DNA of 41,312 bases from an uncultured Chloroflexota bacterium (GCA_903884455.1 CAISEW010000003.1:1-41312), one strand, 5' to 3'. Positions 24,131 through 33,184 are shown, numbered from the stretch's first letter. A program made the numbers and translations. The notes: generated by a model not told the origin, from the sequence alone.

Positions 24131-25819
24131 TTGAGCGAGCGCATTTTTATCGGTGTGGCTTGGCCTTATGCCAATGGTCCTCTACATTTAGGACATGTTG
24201 CTGGTGCTTATCTGCCAGCCGATATTTTTGCCCGGTATCATCGTCTTAAGGGCAATAAAGTGCTGATGGTTTCCGGTAGCGACCAGCACGGAGCACCGAT
24301 TACAATTCGTGCTGAACAAGAATCTACCACGCCACAAGAGGTGGTAGCTAAATACCATCAACAATTTATTGACTGCTGGAAAAAACTGGGCATCTCTTTC
24401 GACTTATTTACCACCACTGGCACTCCAAATCACACTCAAGTTACTCATGATATATTCCTCGCTTTGCTCAATAGGGGCTATATTTACAAAGACAAGATGC
24501 TCCAAGCTTATTGTCCTAAGTGCCAGAGGTCCCTTCCCGACCGCTATTTGGAAGGTACTTGTCCTTACTGTGGCTTCACGAAAGCGAGAGGTGATGAATG
24601 TGATGGGTGTGGTAAGCCTTTGAATCCATGGGAGCTTAAGGATCTTCGCTGTTACCTTTGTTCTACTCCGCCTCGTTTTGAGTCTTCGGAGCATTTCTTT
24701 TTGCGCCTTTCTTCTTTTCAGGATAAGTTGACTGCCTGGATAAAAGAGCAGACTCATTGGCGGCATAATGTGCTTAGCACCACGTGGAAATTTCTGGGTG
24801 AAGTATTAAAGGACAGGGCTATTACTCGGGATTTGGATTGGGGAGTAATTGTGCCGCAATCAGGCTTTGAGCGTAAACGTATTTATGTATGGTTTGAGGC
24901 AGTCATTGGTTATTTATCGGCAAGCAAGGAATGGGCAAACTTGCAGGGAGATGATACCGCCTGGCAAACTTTCTGGCAAGACGATGCCAAGAGTTTTTAT
25001 TTCATCGGCAAAGATAATATCTTTTTCCATACCCTTGTTTGGCCGGCGATGTTGATGGGTTATGATAGTCTGAATCTTCCTTATGATGTCCCAGCTAATG
25101 AATTTTTGACTATCGAAGGCAAAAAGCTTTCTACTAGCCGTGGTTGGGCGATCTGGCTTCATGAATATCTGGAACGATATGAACCAGATCCCCTGCGGTA
25201 TACTTTGGCAGCGAATATGCCCGAGACCGGGGACAGCGATTTTTCCTGGCATGAATTCCTTCGTCGTAATAATAATGAGTTGGTAGCCACCTATGGCAAT
25301 TTAGCTCATCGTGTTCTCACCTTTGCTTATCGCAATTTCGATGGAGCTGTGCCTGCACCGGGTGAACTGGATGAACGCAGCCAGGGCTTGCTTCATGGGG
25401 CTGAAGTTACGTTAGATACTGTGGATAAGTTGCTTTATCGTTGTGAATTTAAAGGAGCGATTAAAGAGGCTATGTCTCTAGCCCAGGAAGCTAATCGTTA
25501 TCTTGATGAACAAGCTCCGTGGAAGACAATCAAAACTGAACGAGAGACTTCGGCTAAATCCGTCTATACAGTCCTCTCTGTGCTGGCAGTATTGAAAACT
25601 ATTTTCTATCCTTTCCTTCCCTTCAGTTCCGAAAAGCTCCATTCCTTTCTTGGATTTGATGGCAGTGTGAAAGAAGCAGGTTGGAAAGTTCAGTTTCTAC
25701 CCCCGGGGCAGAAACTTCGCCAACCCCAACCGTTATTTGTCAAGCTAGATGAAAATATTGTCGCTAAAGAAAGTAGCCGGCTTGACTCCCTGAAAGGAAA
25801 TCAAAAAATTGAATCTTGA
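24131..25819 (+). CDS. metG: Methionyl-tRNA synthetase, short form
   Basis: MetG charges tRNA-Met with methionine. The class I signature PYANGPLHLGH is at residues 12-22 and KLSTS at 332-336. The zinc knuckle has CPKC, CPYC and CDGC in order, that is a four-Cys or larger zinc module as in E. coli MetG. The protein has 562 residues and lacks the C-terminal tRNA-binding domain found in longer MetG forms. The start was set to the TTG at 24131 because GGGGGAT precedes it by five bases and the protein then begins MSERIFIGVAW, the usual beginning. A TTG at 24119 is another option. A TACAAT at 24102-24107 may be its -10 box. It converges with ftsH. Confidence 0.93.
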   Translation: MSERIFIGVAWPYANGPLHLGHVAGAYLPADIFARYHRLKGNKVLMVSGSDQHGAPITIRAEQESTTPQEVVAKYHQQFIDCWKKLGISFDLFTTTGTPNHTQVTHDIFLALLNRGYIYKDKMLQAYCPKCQRSLPDRYLEGTCPYCGFTKARGDECDGCGKPLNPWELKDLRCYLCSTPPRFESSEHFFLRLSSFQDKLTAWIKEQTHWRHNVLSTTWKFLGEVLKDRAITRDLDWGVIVPQSGFERKRIYVWFEAVIGYLSASKEWANLQGDDTAWQTFWQDDAKSFYFIGKDNIFFHTLVWPAMLMGYDSLNLPYDVPANEFLTIEGKKLSTSRGWAIWLHEYLERYEPDPLRYTLAANMPETGDSDFSWHEFLRRNNNELVATYGNLAHRVLTFAYRNFDGAVPAPGELDERSQGLLHGAEVTLDTVDKLLYRCEFKGAIKEAMSLAQEANRYLDEQAPWKTIKTERETSAKSVYTVLSVLAVLKTIFYPFLPFSSEKLHSFLGFDGSVKEAGWKVQFLPPGQKLRQPQPLFVKLDENIVAKESSRLDSLKGNQKIES

Positions 25820-25839
25820 CTTGACCTGTGCCTTTTGAT

Positions 25840-27681
25840 TTAGCTGGAGGTTGGCTGTGGTGCTAAGCCTTCAAATATTTTATCGAGCTCAGGTTCATCC
25901 AGAGTTTCATGAGCTATAAGCTCTTCAGCTAGCTGGTTTAGTTTTTCTTTATTCGCGGTCAAAATTTTCTTGGCGGTATTGTAGGCCCCCTGGATAATAT
26001 TATGCACTTCTTCATCGATTTCTTGGGCTATCTTATCACTGTAATCCCTCTGTTCGCTGATTTCACGACCCAGAAAGACGAGTTCTTGCCTTTGACCAAA
26101 GGTCCGCGGGCCCAATTTCTCACTCATGCCGTATTCAGTGACCATTTTTCTCGCTAGCTTAGTTGTTTCCGCTAAGTCATGTTGGGCACCGGTAGTCATT
26201 TCCCCAAATGTAATTTCCTCGGCAACGCGTCCGCCCAAGCTCACTGCCAATCTATCATCAAACTGAGACTTAGTCCATAAATGACGGTCTTCGGATGGTA
26301 GGAAGCGTGTCCAGCCTCCAATCCCAATACCGCGAGCAATAATGGAGACTTTGTGCACTGGGTCAGCATTAGGCAACATCCTGGCAGTCAAGGCATGCCC
26401 ACTTTCGTGGTAAGCAGTTATTTCCTTCTCCTTGAGGCTTATTACACGGCTTTTCCTTTCTGGGCCAAGCATAACTCGCTCACTGGCATCCTCAAGCTCC
26501 TTCAATGTGATATCTTTACGGTTGCGTCGCGCAGCCAGGATGGCTGCTTCATTGATTAAGTTAGCAAGGTCAGCGCCGCTGAACCACGGCGTTTCCTTGG
26601 CTAATGTTTCGAGGTCAACTTCTTTGGCCAGTGGTTTGCCCTTGGCATGTACCTCAAGAATAGCCTTGCGACCTTTTATATCGGGTAGATCAATGACAAC
26701 GTGACGGTCAAAGCGACCAGGGCGGATGAGGGCTGGGTCGAGGATATCGGGGCGATTGGTGGCGGCCATGACGATGACGTTGGCATTGGTATCAAAGCCA
26801 TCCATCTCAGCCAGAATCTGGTTGAGGGTCTGCTCCCTTTCGTCGTGTCCTCCACCTAAGCCAGCACCACGGTGTCGCCCCACAGCATCGATTTCATCAA
26901 TAAATATAAGGCATGGTGCATTACGCTTGGCTTGTTCAAACAGGTCTCTGACCCTGGCGGCACCCACGCCCACAAACATCTCCACAAATTCGCTGCCACT
27001 AATAGAGTAAAAAGGTACCCTAGCCTCTCCGGCTATAGCTTTAGCTAGTAAAGTCTTACCTGTTCCGGGTGGCCCTACAAGGAGCACTCCTCGGGGTATG
27101 CGTCCCCCCAGTGCCTGGAATTTCTGGGGGGATTTTAGGAATTCCACTATTTCTTGGACCTCTTCTTTAGCCTCGTCTGTTCCAGCGACATCGGCGAAAG
27201 TTACATCAGGCCTCTTGTCAAGAGTTAATCGGGCACGGCTTTTGCTGAAATTGAAGGCTTGTGTGCCAGCGCCACGGGCGGCACGGAAGAATAAGAAGTA
27301 AAATAACGCCCCAAGCAGCACAATGGGTAGAATGACTGTTAGTCCTATTGCTCCCCAATCAACGCCACTAGGTTCAACGACGAACTTTATTCCTTCCCCT
27401 TCTACTCCCAGGACTATCCCTTCATCTTTGAGAAAATTGACCAGCTCATAGGTAGTACCGTCAAAATGCGTTGTAATTGTGACTTGGTCATCTTTCAAGC
27501 CCTCGACCGTATCGCCACTTTGCCTGATGGTATCAATTTGCCCTTCTTTAGCGCTCTGGACAAAATCAGACAGCTCTACATTCGTGGGACTTTCGCGTGG
27601 CATAAAGGTAAATACTAAAGCCAATACCGCTACTAGAAGCAGTAGGTAAAAAAACCCGCTACGCCACCATTTTGCTTGCAT
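25840..27681 (-). CDS. ftsH: ATP-dependent zinc metalloprotease FtsH
   Basis: FtsH degrades membrane and short-lived cytosolic proteins. The 613-residue protein has two N-terminal membrane helices (about residues 9-27 and 110-132) flanking an extracytoplasmic domain, then the AAA+ module with GPPGTGKT (203-210) and IDEID (261-265), and the zinc protease motif HESGH (425-429). Size and order are normal. The second His-Glu-Asp ligand set is also expected downstream ([12 protein letters not shown] region). An extended -10 promoter (TGC TATAAT) lies about 20 bases before the ATG, and GAGGA serves as ribosome site. Confidence 0.96.
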   Translation of the reverse strand: MQAKWWRSGFFYLLLLVAVLALVFTFMPRESPTNVELSDFVQSAKEGQIDTIRQSGDTVEGLKDDQVTITTHFDGTTYELVNFLKDEGIVLGVEGEGIKFVVEPSGVDWGAIGLTVILPIVLLGALFYFLFFRAARGAGTQAFNFSKSRARLTLDKRPDVTFADVAGTDEAKEEVQEIVEFLKSPQKFQALGGRIPRGVLLVGPPGTGKTLLAKAIAGEARVPFYSISGSEFVEMFVGVGAARVRDLFEQAKRNAPCLIFIDEIDAVGRHRGAGLGGGHDEREQTLNQILAEMDGFDTNANVIVMAATNRPDILDPALIRPGRFDRHVVIDLPDIKGRKAILEVHAKGKPLAKEVDLETLAKETPWFSGADLANLINEAAILAARRNRKDITLKELEDASERVMLGPERKSRVISLKEKEITAYHESGHALTARMLPNADPVHKVSIIARGIGIGGWTRFLPSEDRHLWTKSQFDDRLAVSLGGRVAEEITFGEMTTGAQHDLAETTKLARKMVTEYGMSEKLGPRTFGQRQELVFLGREISEQRDYSDKIAQEIDEEVHNIIQGAYNTAKKILTANKEKLNQLAEELIAHETLDEPELDKIFEGLAPQPTSS

Positions 27682-27699
27682 ATCTTTATCCTCGTTTCA

Positions 27700-27708
27700 A
27701 TTATAGCA
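27700..27708 (-). promoter_or_regulatory. Extended -10 promoter of ftsH
   Basis: On the minus strand TGC TATAAT occupies 27700-27708. Transcription would begin near 27692, giving an 11-base leader with GAGGA. The -35 region is weak, as is usual for extended -10 promoters. Confidence 0.55.
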
Positions 27709-27820
27709 GATATATTGCAAACTGAAAAATTTCACTCTCAAATTTGCAAGTGGAGTAGTCTTGAAGTACAGTTCTAATACTGGGTACAGTACCTTCAAAA
27801 TATACATGGCAAGATAGTCC

Positions 27821-27850
27821 TTGGTCAAATGTTGCCATAAGTGATATAAT
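27821..27850 (+). promoter_or_regulatory. Predicted promoter of rsfS
   Basis: TTGGTC (27821-27826) and TATAAT (27845-27850) are 18 bases apart. The start near 27857 falls within a GAAGGAGG sequence at 27855-27862, so that sequence would be at the very 5' end of the mRNA. Confidence 0.6.
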
Positions 27851-27897
27851 TATAGAAGGAGGTTAGTGCCTTTCTGGAAGCGGAGGAAATAGCACGC

Positions 27898-28218
27898 TTG
27901 GCTACCGAACTTGCTTCTGAGAAGCAAGCAGGGGATATCGCTATGCTAGATGTTAGAGCTTTGTGCTCTTTCGCGGATTACTTTGTTATTTGTACTGGAG
28001 ATACTAAGCGGCATATTGAAGCTATCTGGCAGGGTATTGATGAAGTGTTGAGAGCTAAAGACGTCATACCTCGTCATAATGAAGGGACTCCTGACTCAGG
28101 TTGGATGCTTGCTGATTTTGGTTCGGTTATTGTCCATATATTTGCCCCGCTTGAGCGGGATTATTATCAACTGGATAAATTATGGGACAAAGCAACCCCC
28201 GTAGTTAGAATTCAATAG
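27898..28218 (+). CDS. rsfS: Ribosomal silencing factor RsfS
   Basis: RsfS binds the large ribosomal subunit through L14 and blocks subunit joining in starvation. The 106-residue product has the family features: DIAMLDVRALCSFADYFVIC, HIEAIWQGI, PDSGWMLADFGSVIVHIF and DYYQLDKLW. The start is unsure. TTG at 27898 has GGAGGA ten bases before it, but the frame continues upstream with family-like text (LEAEEIARLATEL), which could begin at a CTG at 27874. Only a short leader is available from the promoter at 27821. Its stop overlaps the stop of ndk on the other strand by seven bases. Confidence 0.9.
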   Translation: MATELASEKQAGDIAMLDVRALCSFADYFVICTGDTKRHIEAIWQGIDEVLRAKDVIPRHNEGTPDSGWMLADFGSVIVHIFAPLERDYYQLDKLWDKATPVVRIQ

Positions 28219-28658
28219 ATCCACGTATCCAGCTCCCGGTCATAGTTGAAAATTTCCTTTGCTGAGAAGAATAAGTCTATTTCTTTCGAAGCATTTTCCA
28301 GTGAATCAGAGCCATGTATTAAGTTGTGTCCGATATCAAAGCCAAAATCGCCTCTGATAGTGCCACTAGATGCTTTAGCAGGGTCAGTTTCTCCCATCAT
28401 TTGTCGTATTATTTCCACGGCATTTTTACCCTGGAAGACGATGGCGATGAGTGGGCTGGAAGTAATGAAACTTACCAAATCGTCAAAGAAAGCTTTTCCT
28501 TTATGGATGGCGTAGTGGCGTTGGGCCAAATTTTTGTCCATATGCAACATCTTCAGAGCTACGATTTTAAGCCCCTTCCTTTCCAGACGAGAAATGATTT
28601 CCCCGGCCAATCCCCGTTGTATGGCATCAGGCTTGATAAGAACTAAACTTCTCTCCAT
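28212..28658 (-). CDS. ndk: Nucleoside diphosphate kinase
   Basis: Ndk balances nucleoside triphosphates by moving the gamma phosphate. The 148-residue protein begins ERSLVLIKPDAIQRGL and has the active-site His115 in NLIHGSDS. Length and motifs are normal. It is the last gene of the minus-strand run thiL-tsaE-tsaB-(PaaI/HAD)-ndk, 33 bases after the fusion gene, and ends tail to tail with rsfS. Confidence 0.96.
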   Translation of the reverse strand: MERSLVLIKPDAIQRGLAGEIISRLERKGLKIVALKMLHMDKNLAQRHYAIHKGKAFFDDLVSFITSSPLIAIVFQGKNAVEIIRQMMGETDPAKASSGTIRGDFGFDIGHNLIHGSDSLENASKEIDLFFSAKEIFNYDRELDTWIY

Positions 28659-28691
28659 GAGACTAAACCTCCTTCCATAATTGGCTCCTTT

Positions 28692-29753
28692 CTAAACTCT
28701 CATGAGCAGGGTGATCAAATCCACGTTTTCTAGGGAGTCAACTACTCTGTCAGCATCCTCGAGCTTTTGTCGGGGGTGTGTATTAGTTATGGCCAGGCAT
28801 TTCATCCCCGCAGTTTTGGCTGCTTTGACTCCCAGTGGGGAATCTTCAATTACCACGCAATCGTTAGGTGTCACTTCCAGCTTCCTGGCGGCTAAAAGAT
28901 ATATCTGGGGGCTAGGTTTGCTTTCGGATACTTCTTGACCAAAAACAATACAATTAAAAATTCCTGCCAAATTAAGCTCATTAAGGACCAAGTCGATATT
29001 TTCCTTGGGCGCTGAAGAAACCAAGCCTAGTTTAAAATTTCCCTTCTTTAGGATATTCAGCAACTTTACTGCTCCCGGAAATGGCTTGATGCTTCCTATT
29101 GCCTTCCGTCTAAAATTTTCTTCTTTCTCCTGTACCATGATTTTGACATCTCTTTCAGGGAATTCCCGGCCCATAATGGTGCCGATTATGAAGTCATTTC
29201 TGGTACCGAAGAGCTTGGTAAAATCTTCTTTGGTGAATTTTATACCTCTTTTAGTGAAGACCTCTTGCCAGGCAGCAAAGTGAAAGGAATAGGAATCGGA
29301 AATCACTCCGTCCATGTCCCAGAGAATTGTCTTCTTTGACTGTCTCAAGACGTAGAAGAGGAAGTTACCATCGACTATGACTGTATTATCCTTGAGGGTG
29401 AGCACTCCTTTAGTTTCTACGAGCCGTTTTGTCAGTTTAGTAACCCAGGCAGAGGCTTGGATGGGCTCATTGATGGGTGCTACTTGTTTGAACCTTATCT
29501 CGCTCTTGGCAGTAACGCCAAGCTCAATCCCGTGGCAAAGCATAGCGTAAGCAGTTACTTCATCGAGGAGGGTATAGAGAATACCGCCATGGACCACATC
29601 ATTCCAGCCTTGATGAAACTTCCCGGCGGTGAACTCCGCGGTGACCTTTTCTCCATTGTGAACAGGTTTCAGCTTTAGCCCTATAGGGTTCTCCTGGCTA
29701 CAGGCAAAACAGAACCTTGCGATATATTCAACATCTAATTTGGGAATTTCCAT
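28692..29753 (-). CDS. Fusion of PaaI-type thioesterase and HAD phosphatase
   Basis: The 353-residue protein joins two enzymes. Residues 1 to about 137 are a hotdog thioesterase of the PaaI type: CFACSQENPIGLKLKP (residues 15-30), VVHGGILYTLLDE with the usual HGG and Asp64. Residues 141-353 are a beta-phosphoglucomutase-like HAD hydrolase: WDMDGVISDS with Asp146 and Asp148, SSAP, SKPSP with the motif III Lys, and VIEDSPLGVKAA. Each would be a complete enzyme by itself. Its start overlaps the end of tsaB by 26 bases. The combination suggests a repair or housecleaning role (release of acyl groups and phosphates), but no substrate is known. A frameshift artefact joining neighbours is unlikely because the frame is continuous across a short linker. 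Confidence 0.85.
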   Translation of the reverse strand: MEIPKLDVEYIARFCFACSQENPIGLKLKPVHNGEKVTAEFTAGKFHQGWNDVVHGGILYTLLDEVTAYAMLCHGIELGVTAKSEIRFKQVAPINEPIQASAWVTKLTKRLVETKGVLTLKDNTVIVDGNFLFYVLRQSKKTILWDMDGVISDSYSFHFAAWQEVFTKRGIKFTKEDFTKLFGTRNDFIIGTIMGREFPERDVKIMVQEKEENFRRKAIGSIKPFPGAVKLLNILKKGNFKLGLVSSAPKENIDLVLNELNLAGIFNCIVFGQEVSESKPSPQIYLLAARKLEVTPNDCVVIEDSPLGVKAAKTAGMKCLAITNTHPRQKLEDADRVVDSLENVDLITLLMRV

Positions 29754-30471
29754 TTCTTTGTATCCGTTGCTCCACTCGGGGTGACAAAAAGGGCGTTCTC
29801 TCTCTGGGCTTGGTTATATGAGGAGGGCGAAGGTATAATGGCTGAAGGGTGACCGGGTCATCATGTTCTCCTTTGTTCAATTTTCGCCAACCTAATGTAG
29901 CCAAAGAGCTAGCTCGAAATGGGCTATTACTTTGGGAAATTATAGCTCGCCTGCCCAAGTTTTGCTGTATTTCCTTTATTATGTCAGCAGGGATTTCACC
30001 ACAAAAAAGCGTTTTTTGCTTAGTCCGGTGGCACAAAGTTTTAACTGTGGTTAGATTTTCTGCCTCTAGGCATTGCCATTCATTATCTTTTTGCCGGTAA
30101 AGGGCAGTGGCTATTTCCTCGCGACCAGCCTTTTGAATGGGACGCAAGGGCAGTCCAGTAAAGGCCACGGAATAGGCTTCGGCTTCTAATGTGTTTACAC
30201 CAAGCAAAGGAATATTTAAGGCAGAAGTCAGCCCCTTAGCAGTGCTTATGCCTACCCGGAGTCCATTAAAGCTTCCCGGACCCTTAGCTACAATGATTGC
30301 TTCTATAGAGTCTAGCTCCACCTGGGCTTGTTGCAACAAGCAAACTAAATTCGGCAACAGTTCTATTGTATGGTTTTGTGTTGTTTGCCAGGTTAGCGAA
30401 GCCAGTATCTCACCTTTATGAGATAAGGCAATGCTAACGATATTGGATGAAGTATCTATAGCTAATTCCAT
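29728..30471 (-). CDS. tsaB: tRNA threonylcarbamoyladenosine protein TsaB
   Basis: TsaB is a non-catalytic partner of TsaD in making t6A37 in ANN-decoding tRNAs. The 247-residue protein begins MELAIDTSS and has the family's AKGPGSFNGLRVGISTAKGL (about residues 62-81), with the ASKHA-type fold. Length is normal. Neither TsaD nor TsaC is in the window, but tsaE is next upstream. Its 3' end overlaps the thioesterase/HAD gene. Confidence 0.92.
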   Translation of the reverse strand: MELAIDTSSNIVSIALSHKGEILASLTWQTTQNHTIELLPNLVCLLQQAQVELDSIEAIIVAKGPGSFNGLRVGISTAKGLTSALNIPLLGVNTLEAEAYSVAFTGLPLRPIQKAGREEIATALYRQKDNEWQCLEAENLTTVKTLCHRTKQKTLFCGEIPADIIKEIQQNLGRRAIISQSNSPFRASSLATLGWRKLNKGEHDDPVTLQPLYLRPPHITKPRERTPFLSPRVEQRIQRNGNSQIRC

Positions 30472-30572
30472 ATCAGAAATCTAATTTCTAAACTCCAGAC
30501 AAATCCCTCCGAAGTGCAAAAGGTAAAAACAAAGGTGATAGAGCAAAGGTTAAAAAGTTTAGCATTTCGTAT

Positions 30573-31058
30573 TCAGGGCCACAATTCCTTCTCTTTTTTG
30601 AGTTGTTCTATTAATTCATAGTAGCGCTCGCCTTGAGGTTTCAGGCAAATAGACCGTCCTGTCTGAGAGGCAGGAATATAGTGTATGGTGATGAGTAAAT
30701 TATCCTGGGGTACTACCTGCAGCCCCTTCTCTGCCCATTCAACCACACAGACTCCGTCGTCATAAAAATACTCCTCCAGCCCCAGGTCAGCAATTTCCTC
30801 AATGTGATCTAGGCGATAAAAATCAATGTGGTATAAAGGAAGTCGGCCATGATACTCTCTAAGGATGACAAAAGAGGGACTGAAGGCATATTCTCTTACA
30901 TCCAGCCCACGAGCGATGCCTTGGACCAGACAAGTCTTGCCCGTTCCCAACTCACCTACGAGAAGGAAAACATCAGCTTTTTGAGCTAGTTCCCCAAGGT
31001 AGCTTCCCAAAAGCTGAGTTTGTTCAGGGCTATGCGAATTTAACTTCAGAGACTCCAT
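30573..31058 (-). CDS. tsaE: tRNA threonylcarbamoyladenosine ATPase TsaE
   Basis: TsaE is the small P-loop ATPase of the t6A system. From the ATG at 31058 it has 161 residues: LLVGELGTGKT with the Walker A at residues 35-42, SPSFVILREY, LYHIDFYRLD and CVVEWAEKG. The longer open frame starts inside thiL and was rejected because the family starts near MESLKLNSHSPEQ. It overlaps the end of thiL by 29 bases, so the two are coupled. Confidence 0.92.
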   Translation of the reverse strand: MESLKLNSHSPEQTQLLGSYLGELAQKADVFLLVGELGTGKTCLVQGIARGLDVREYAFSPSFVILREYHGRLPLYHIDFYRLDHIEEIADLGLEEYFYDDGVCVVEWAEKGLQVVPQDNLLITIHYIPASQTGRSICLKPQGERYYELIEQLKKEKELWP

Positions 31059-32058
31059 TCTTAAAGTGTTCCCAGCCCCCTTTTTTGTAAGGGATGATAT
31101 TTCCCTTGCTATCCACAACCGTCACTCGTGTTGGTAACTTTTCTTTTGTTATATCACCGATTACAGTAACCGGGCAATTTAGGGCTTGCTTAGCCCGGGC
31201 GACAGTGGCCTCATCAGCGGTAAAAAGAAGCTCATAATCCTCTCCACCACATAAAGCCAGCTCCTGATGGTTAGGGAAATTTGCCGTGACTACAGGGTGT
31301 ATTGGCACTTGTTCTATCTTTATCTTAGCGTTGACTTTGCTGGATTCACATATATGGTCAAGGTCAGCAACAAGCCCATCGCTTATGTCTATAGCAGTTT
31401 TAACTCCTTGTTCGATTAAGATTTGTCCCTCTTTTATTTTTGGCATGGGCTTAAAGTGAGCTCGTCGCAAGAAGTTGCTTACTTCAGGATCTGAGATGAC
31501 TTTTCCCTTGAGCATTTCCAGGCCGGCTGCCGATGATCCCAGGTATCCTGTGACAGCTATTTGCTCACCAGAAGAAGCTGTTGATCTCTTAAGCAAGTTT
31601 TTGCCTTTGGAGCAACCAATGATTGTTACAGTGATAACTACATTGGGAGCGGTAGCGACATTACCTCCAACTATAGCCACTCCAAATTCTCTGGCCATAT
31701 GCATTATGCTGTTGATAAACTTGGAGATGTCTTCCACCTCCAGTTCGCCAGGCAGTGCCAGAGAAAGTAAAGCGTACTTGGGAATACCGCCCATGGCAGC
31801 TATATCGCTTAGATTTACTGCCAGTGCTTTCCAGCCCAATTCTTCCCAGTTAATGACGTCTAGGTCGAAGTGTACATCCTGAACCAAGGTATCTGTAGTA
31901 GCTAATTGGATGCGCTTATCACTTTGCCAAGCAGCAGCGTCATCACCAATACCCACTAAAACTTCTTGCCACGGAGTGCGTCCAAAATTTTCGTATCTAG
32001 CGCTGCTGCTGCGTATGAGGTTAATTAGGCCAAACTCTCCCAACTCAGACAGTTTCAT
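31030..32058 (-). CDS. thiL: Thiamine-monophosphate kinase
   Basis: ThiL phosphorylates thiamine monophosphate to the diphosphate cofactor. From the ATG at 32058 it has 342 residues: MKLSELGEFGLINLI, then GIGDDAAAWQ, ATTDTLVQDVHFD (metal-binding Asp residues), AVNLSDIAAMGGIPKYAL and GGEDYELLF. These match the PurM-like fold of ThiL. The start is supported by the -10 box that ends seven bases upstream, which would make the mRNA leaderless; a frame starting 11 codons earlier lies in the promoter. No TPP riboswitch is seen. Confidence 0.93.
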   Translation of the reverse strand: MKLSELGEFGLINLIRSSSARYENFGRTPWQEVLVGIGDDAAAWQSDKRIQLATTDTLVQDVHFDLDVINWEELGWKALAVNLSDIAAMGGIPKYALLSLALPGELEVEDISKFINSIMHMAREFGVAIVGGNVATAPNVVITVTIIGCSKGKNLLKRSTASSGEQIAVTGYLGSSAAGLEMLKGKVISDPEVSNFLRRAHFKPMPKIKEGQILIEQGVKTAIDISDGLVADLDHICESSKVNAKIKIEQVPIHPVVTANFPNHQELALCGGEDYELLFTADEATVARAKQALNCPVTVIGDITKEKLPTRVTVVDSKGNIIPYKKGGWEHFKNGVSEVKFA

Positions 32059-32065
32059 CGGTGGA

Positions 32066-32074
32066 ATTATAGCA
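32066..32074 (-). promoter_or_regulatory. Extended -10 promoter of thiL, leaderless
   Basis: On the minus strand TGC TATAAT occupies 32066-32074 and seven bases separate it from the ATG. Transcription should start at the A of the start codon. No ribosome site is present. Confidence 0.55.
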
Positions 32075-32130
32075 TTGGCTTTGTTTAACATTCTAGCTGG
32101 TAGATATAGCAGGTGGCTAAAACATAGGCC

Positions 32131-32160
32131 TTGTTGTCATTTTATTTCCTGTGGTATAAA
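32131..32160 (+). promoter_or_regulatory. Promoter of the rpsF operon, leaderless
   Basis: TTGTTG (32131-32136) and TATAAA (32155-32160, preceded by TGG) are 18 bases apart. Eight bases separate the -10 box from the rpsF ATG, so the mRNA probably starts at or within two bases of it. Confidence 0.6.
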
Positions 32161-32168
32161 ATCTAGAC

Positions 32169-32456
32169 ATGCATGATTATGAACTGGTGGCTATAATTAG
32201 TCCCGAAGTTGATGAAGAGGGAATGTCTAAAATCGTAGACAAGGTGACTCAGTCCATTAATAGCCGTGGGGGGGCGGTGGAAGAGATAAAAAATTGGGGA
32301 AAAAGAAAGCTAGCTTACCCTGTAAGGAAATTTATGGAAGCTGATTATATGCTAGCTCGCTTTAAGTTAATGCCAAAATCGGTTAAGGAACTTGAAAGAG
32401 AAATTAGCGCTTCGGGGGACATTCTACGATATCTTGTGGTAAAGGTGGGTGATTGA
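32169..32456 (+). CDS. rpsF: 30S ribosomal protein S6
   Basis: S6 binds the central domain of 16S rRNA with S18. The 95-residue product has the family text: MHDYELVAIISPEVDEEGM, GKRKLAYPVRKFMEADYMLA and a C-terminal LRYLVVKVGD. Length and order are normal. It leads the ribosomal block. No Shine-Dalgarno precedes the ATG, in line with the leaderless promoter. Confidence 0.95.
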   Translation: MHDYELVAIISPEVDEEGMSKIVDKVTQSINSRGGAVEEIKNWGKRKLAYPVRKFMEADYMLARFKLMPKSVKELEREISASGDILRYLVVKVGD

Positions 32457-32457
32457 T

Positions 32458-32853
32458 ATGGCAAGCTTAAGCAAAGTAATACTCGTTGGCAATCTAGGTT
32501 CTGATCCGGAGATGAGGTATACGCCTAATGGGAAAGCAGTTACCTCTTTTCGTATGGCTACTAATCGTCGTTACACTACTTCTGCCGGAGAGAGCAGGGA
32601 AGAAACGGACTGGTTTAGAGTTAGCGTTTGGGGCAAGCAAGCTGAGCAGTGTAATCAATTTTTAAGCAAGGGAAAGCAAGCTTACGTTGAGGGAAGATTG
32701 CACGCTCGCAATTGGGAAGGACAGGATGGGCAGATGCGCACCAGCCTTGAAGTGACTGCGGACCGTGTCCTTTTCCTTGGTAGGCAAGCTCCGGCGTCAC
32801 TTCCTGAGGAAGGGGAGCTTGAGCCTGAAGATTTACCTTTTGATCTAAAATAA
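32458..32853 (+). CDS. ssb: Single-stranded DNA-binding protein
   Basis: SSB coats single-stranded DNA in replication and repair. From the ATG at 32458 it has 131 residues with an OB-fold ([39 protein letters not shown]) and an acidic tail. The tail has the usual DLPF near its end but goes on for three residues (DLK), so the protein-interaction tip is not quite C-terminal. It starts one base after the rpsF stop, with AAGGTGG inside rpsF as ribosome site; the rpsF-ssb-rpsR order is the classic one. Confidence 0.94.
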   Translation: MASLSKVILVGNLGSDPEMRYTPNGKAVTSFRMATNRRYTTSAGESREETDWFRVSVWGKQAEQCNQFLSKGKQAYVEGRLHARNWEGQDGQMRTSLEVTADRVLFLGRQAPASLPEEGELEPEDLPFDLK

Positions 32854-32866
32854 AGGAGAAGAAAAA

Positions 32867-33181
32867 TTGGCTAATACTGGAAGAGTAGCTAATACCGGAA
32901 GAGTAAGAGGTACGAGGAACTTCGTCACCAGGCCAGCAATTTGTCCCTTTTGCAAAGGGAAAGGGAGTATGAAAATCGATTATAAGGATGTTTCTATGTT
33001 GTCTCGCTATATTTCCGGTCAGGGTAAGATTGTATCGCGGCGGAGGAGCAGAACCTGTGCTAAACATCAAAGAAGCTTGGCACGAGCTATAAAGAGGGCT
33101 CGTTATCTCGCTATGTTACCTTACGCACCAAGACATATTTGGAAAACAGGAGGCGTCGGCCTATCCCGTTCGACAGTTTAA
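32867..33181 (+). CDS. rpsR: 30S ribosomal protein S18
   Basis: The 104-residue product has a Cys pair CPFC, the family core [18 protein letters not shown] and [31 protein letters not shown] at 32867 is the start with AAAGGAGAAG before it. The N-terminus carries a directly repeated [12 protein letters not shown], from two 18-base tandem copies (32870-32905), so it is a little longer than usual. CPFC with the later Cys suggests the zinc-binding form of S18. Confidence 0.93.
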   Translation: MANTGRVANTGRVRGTRNFVTRPAICPFCKGKGSMKIDYKDVSMLSRYISGQGKIVSRRRSRTCAKHQRSLARAIKRARYLAMLPYAPRHIWKTGGVGLSRSTV

Positions 33182-33184
33182 AGA

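Noticed and set aside
31059-32168. TPP riboswitch before thiL
   Set aside because: The promoter places transcription start at the thiL start codon, leaving no leader, and no THI-box sequence is seen.
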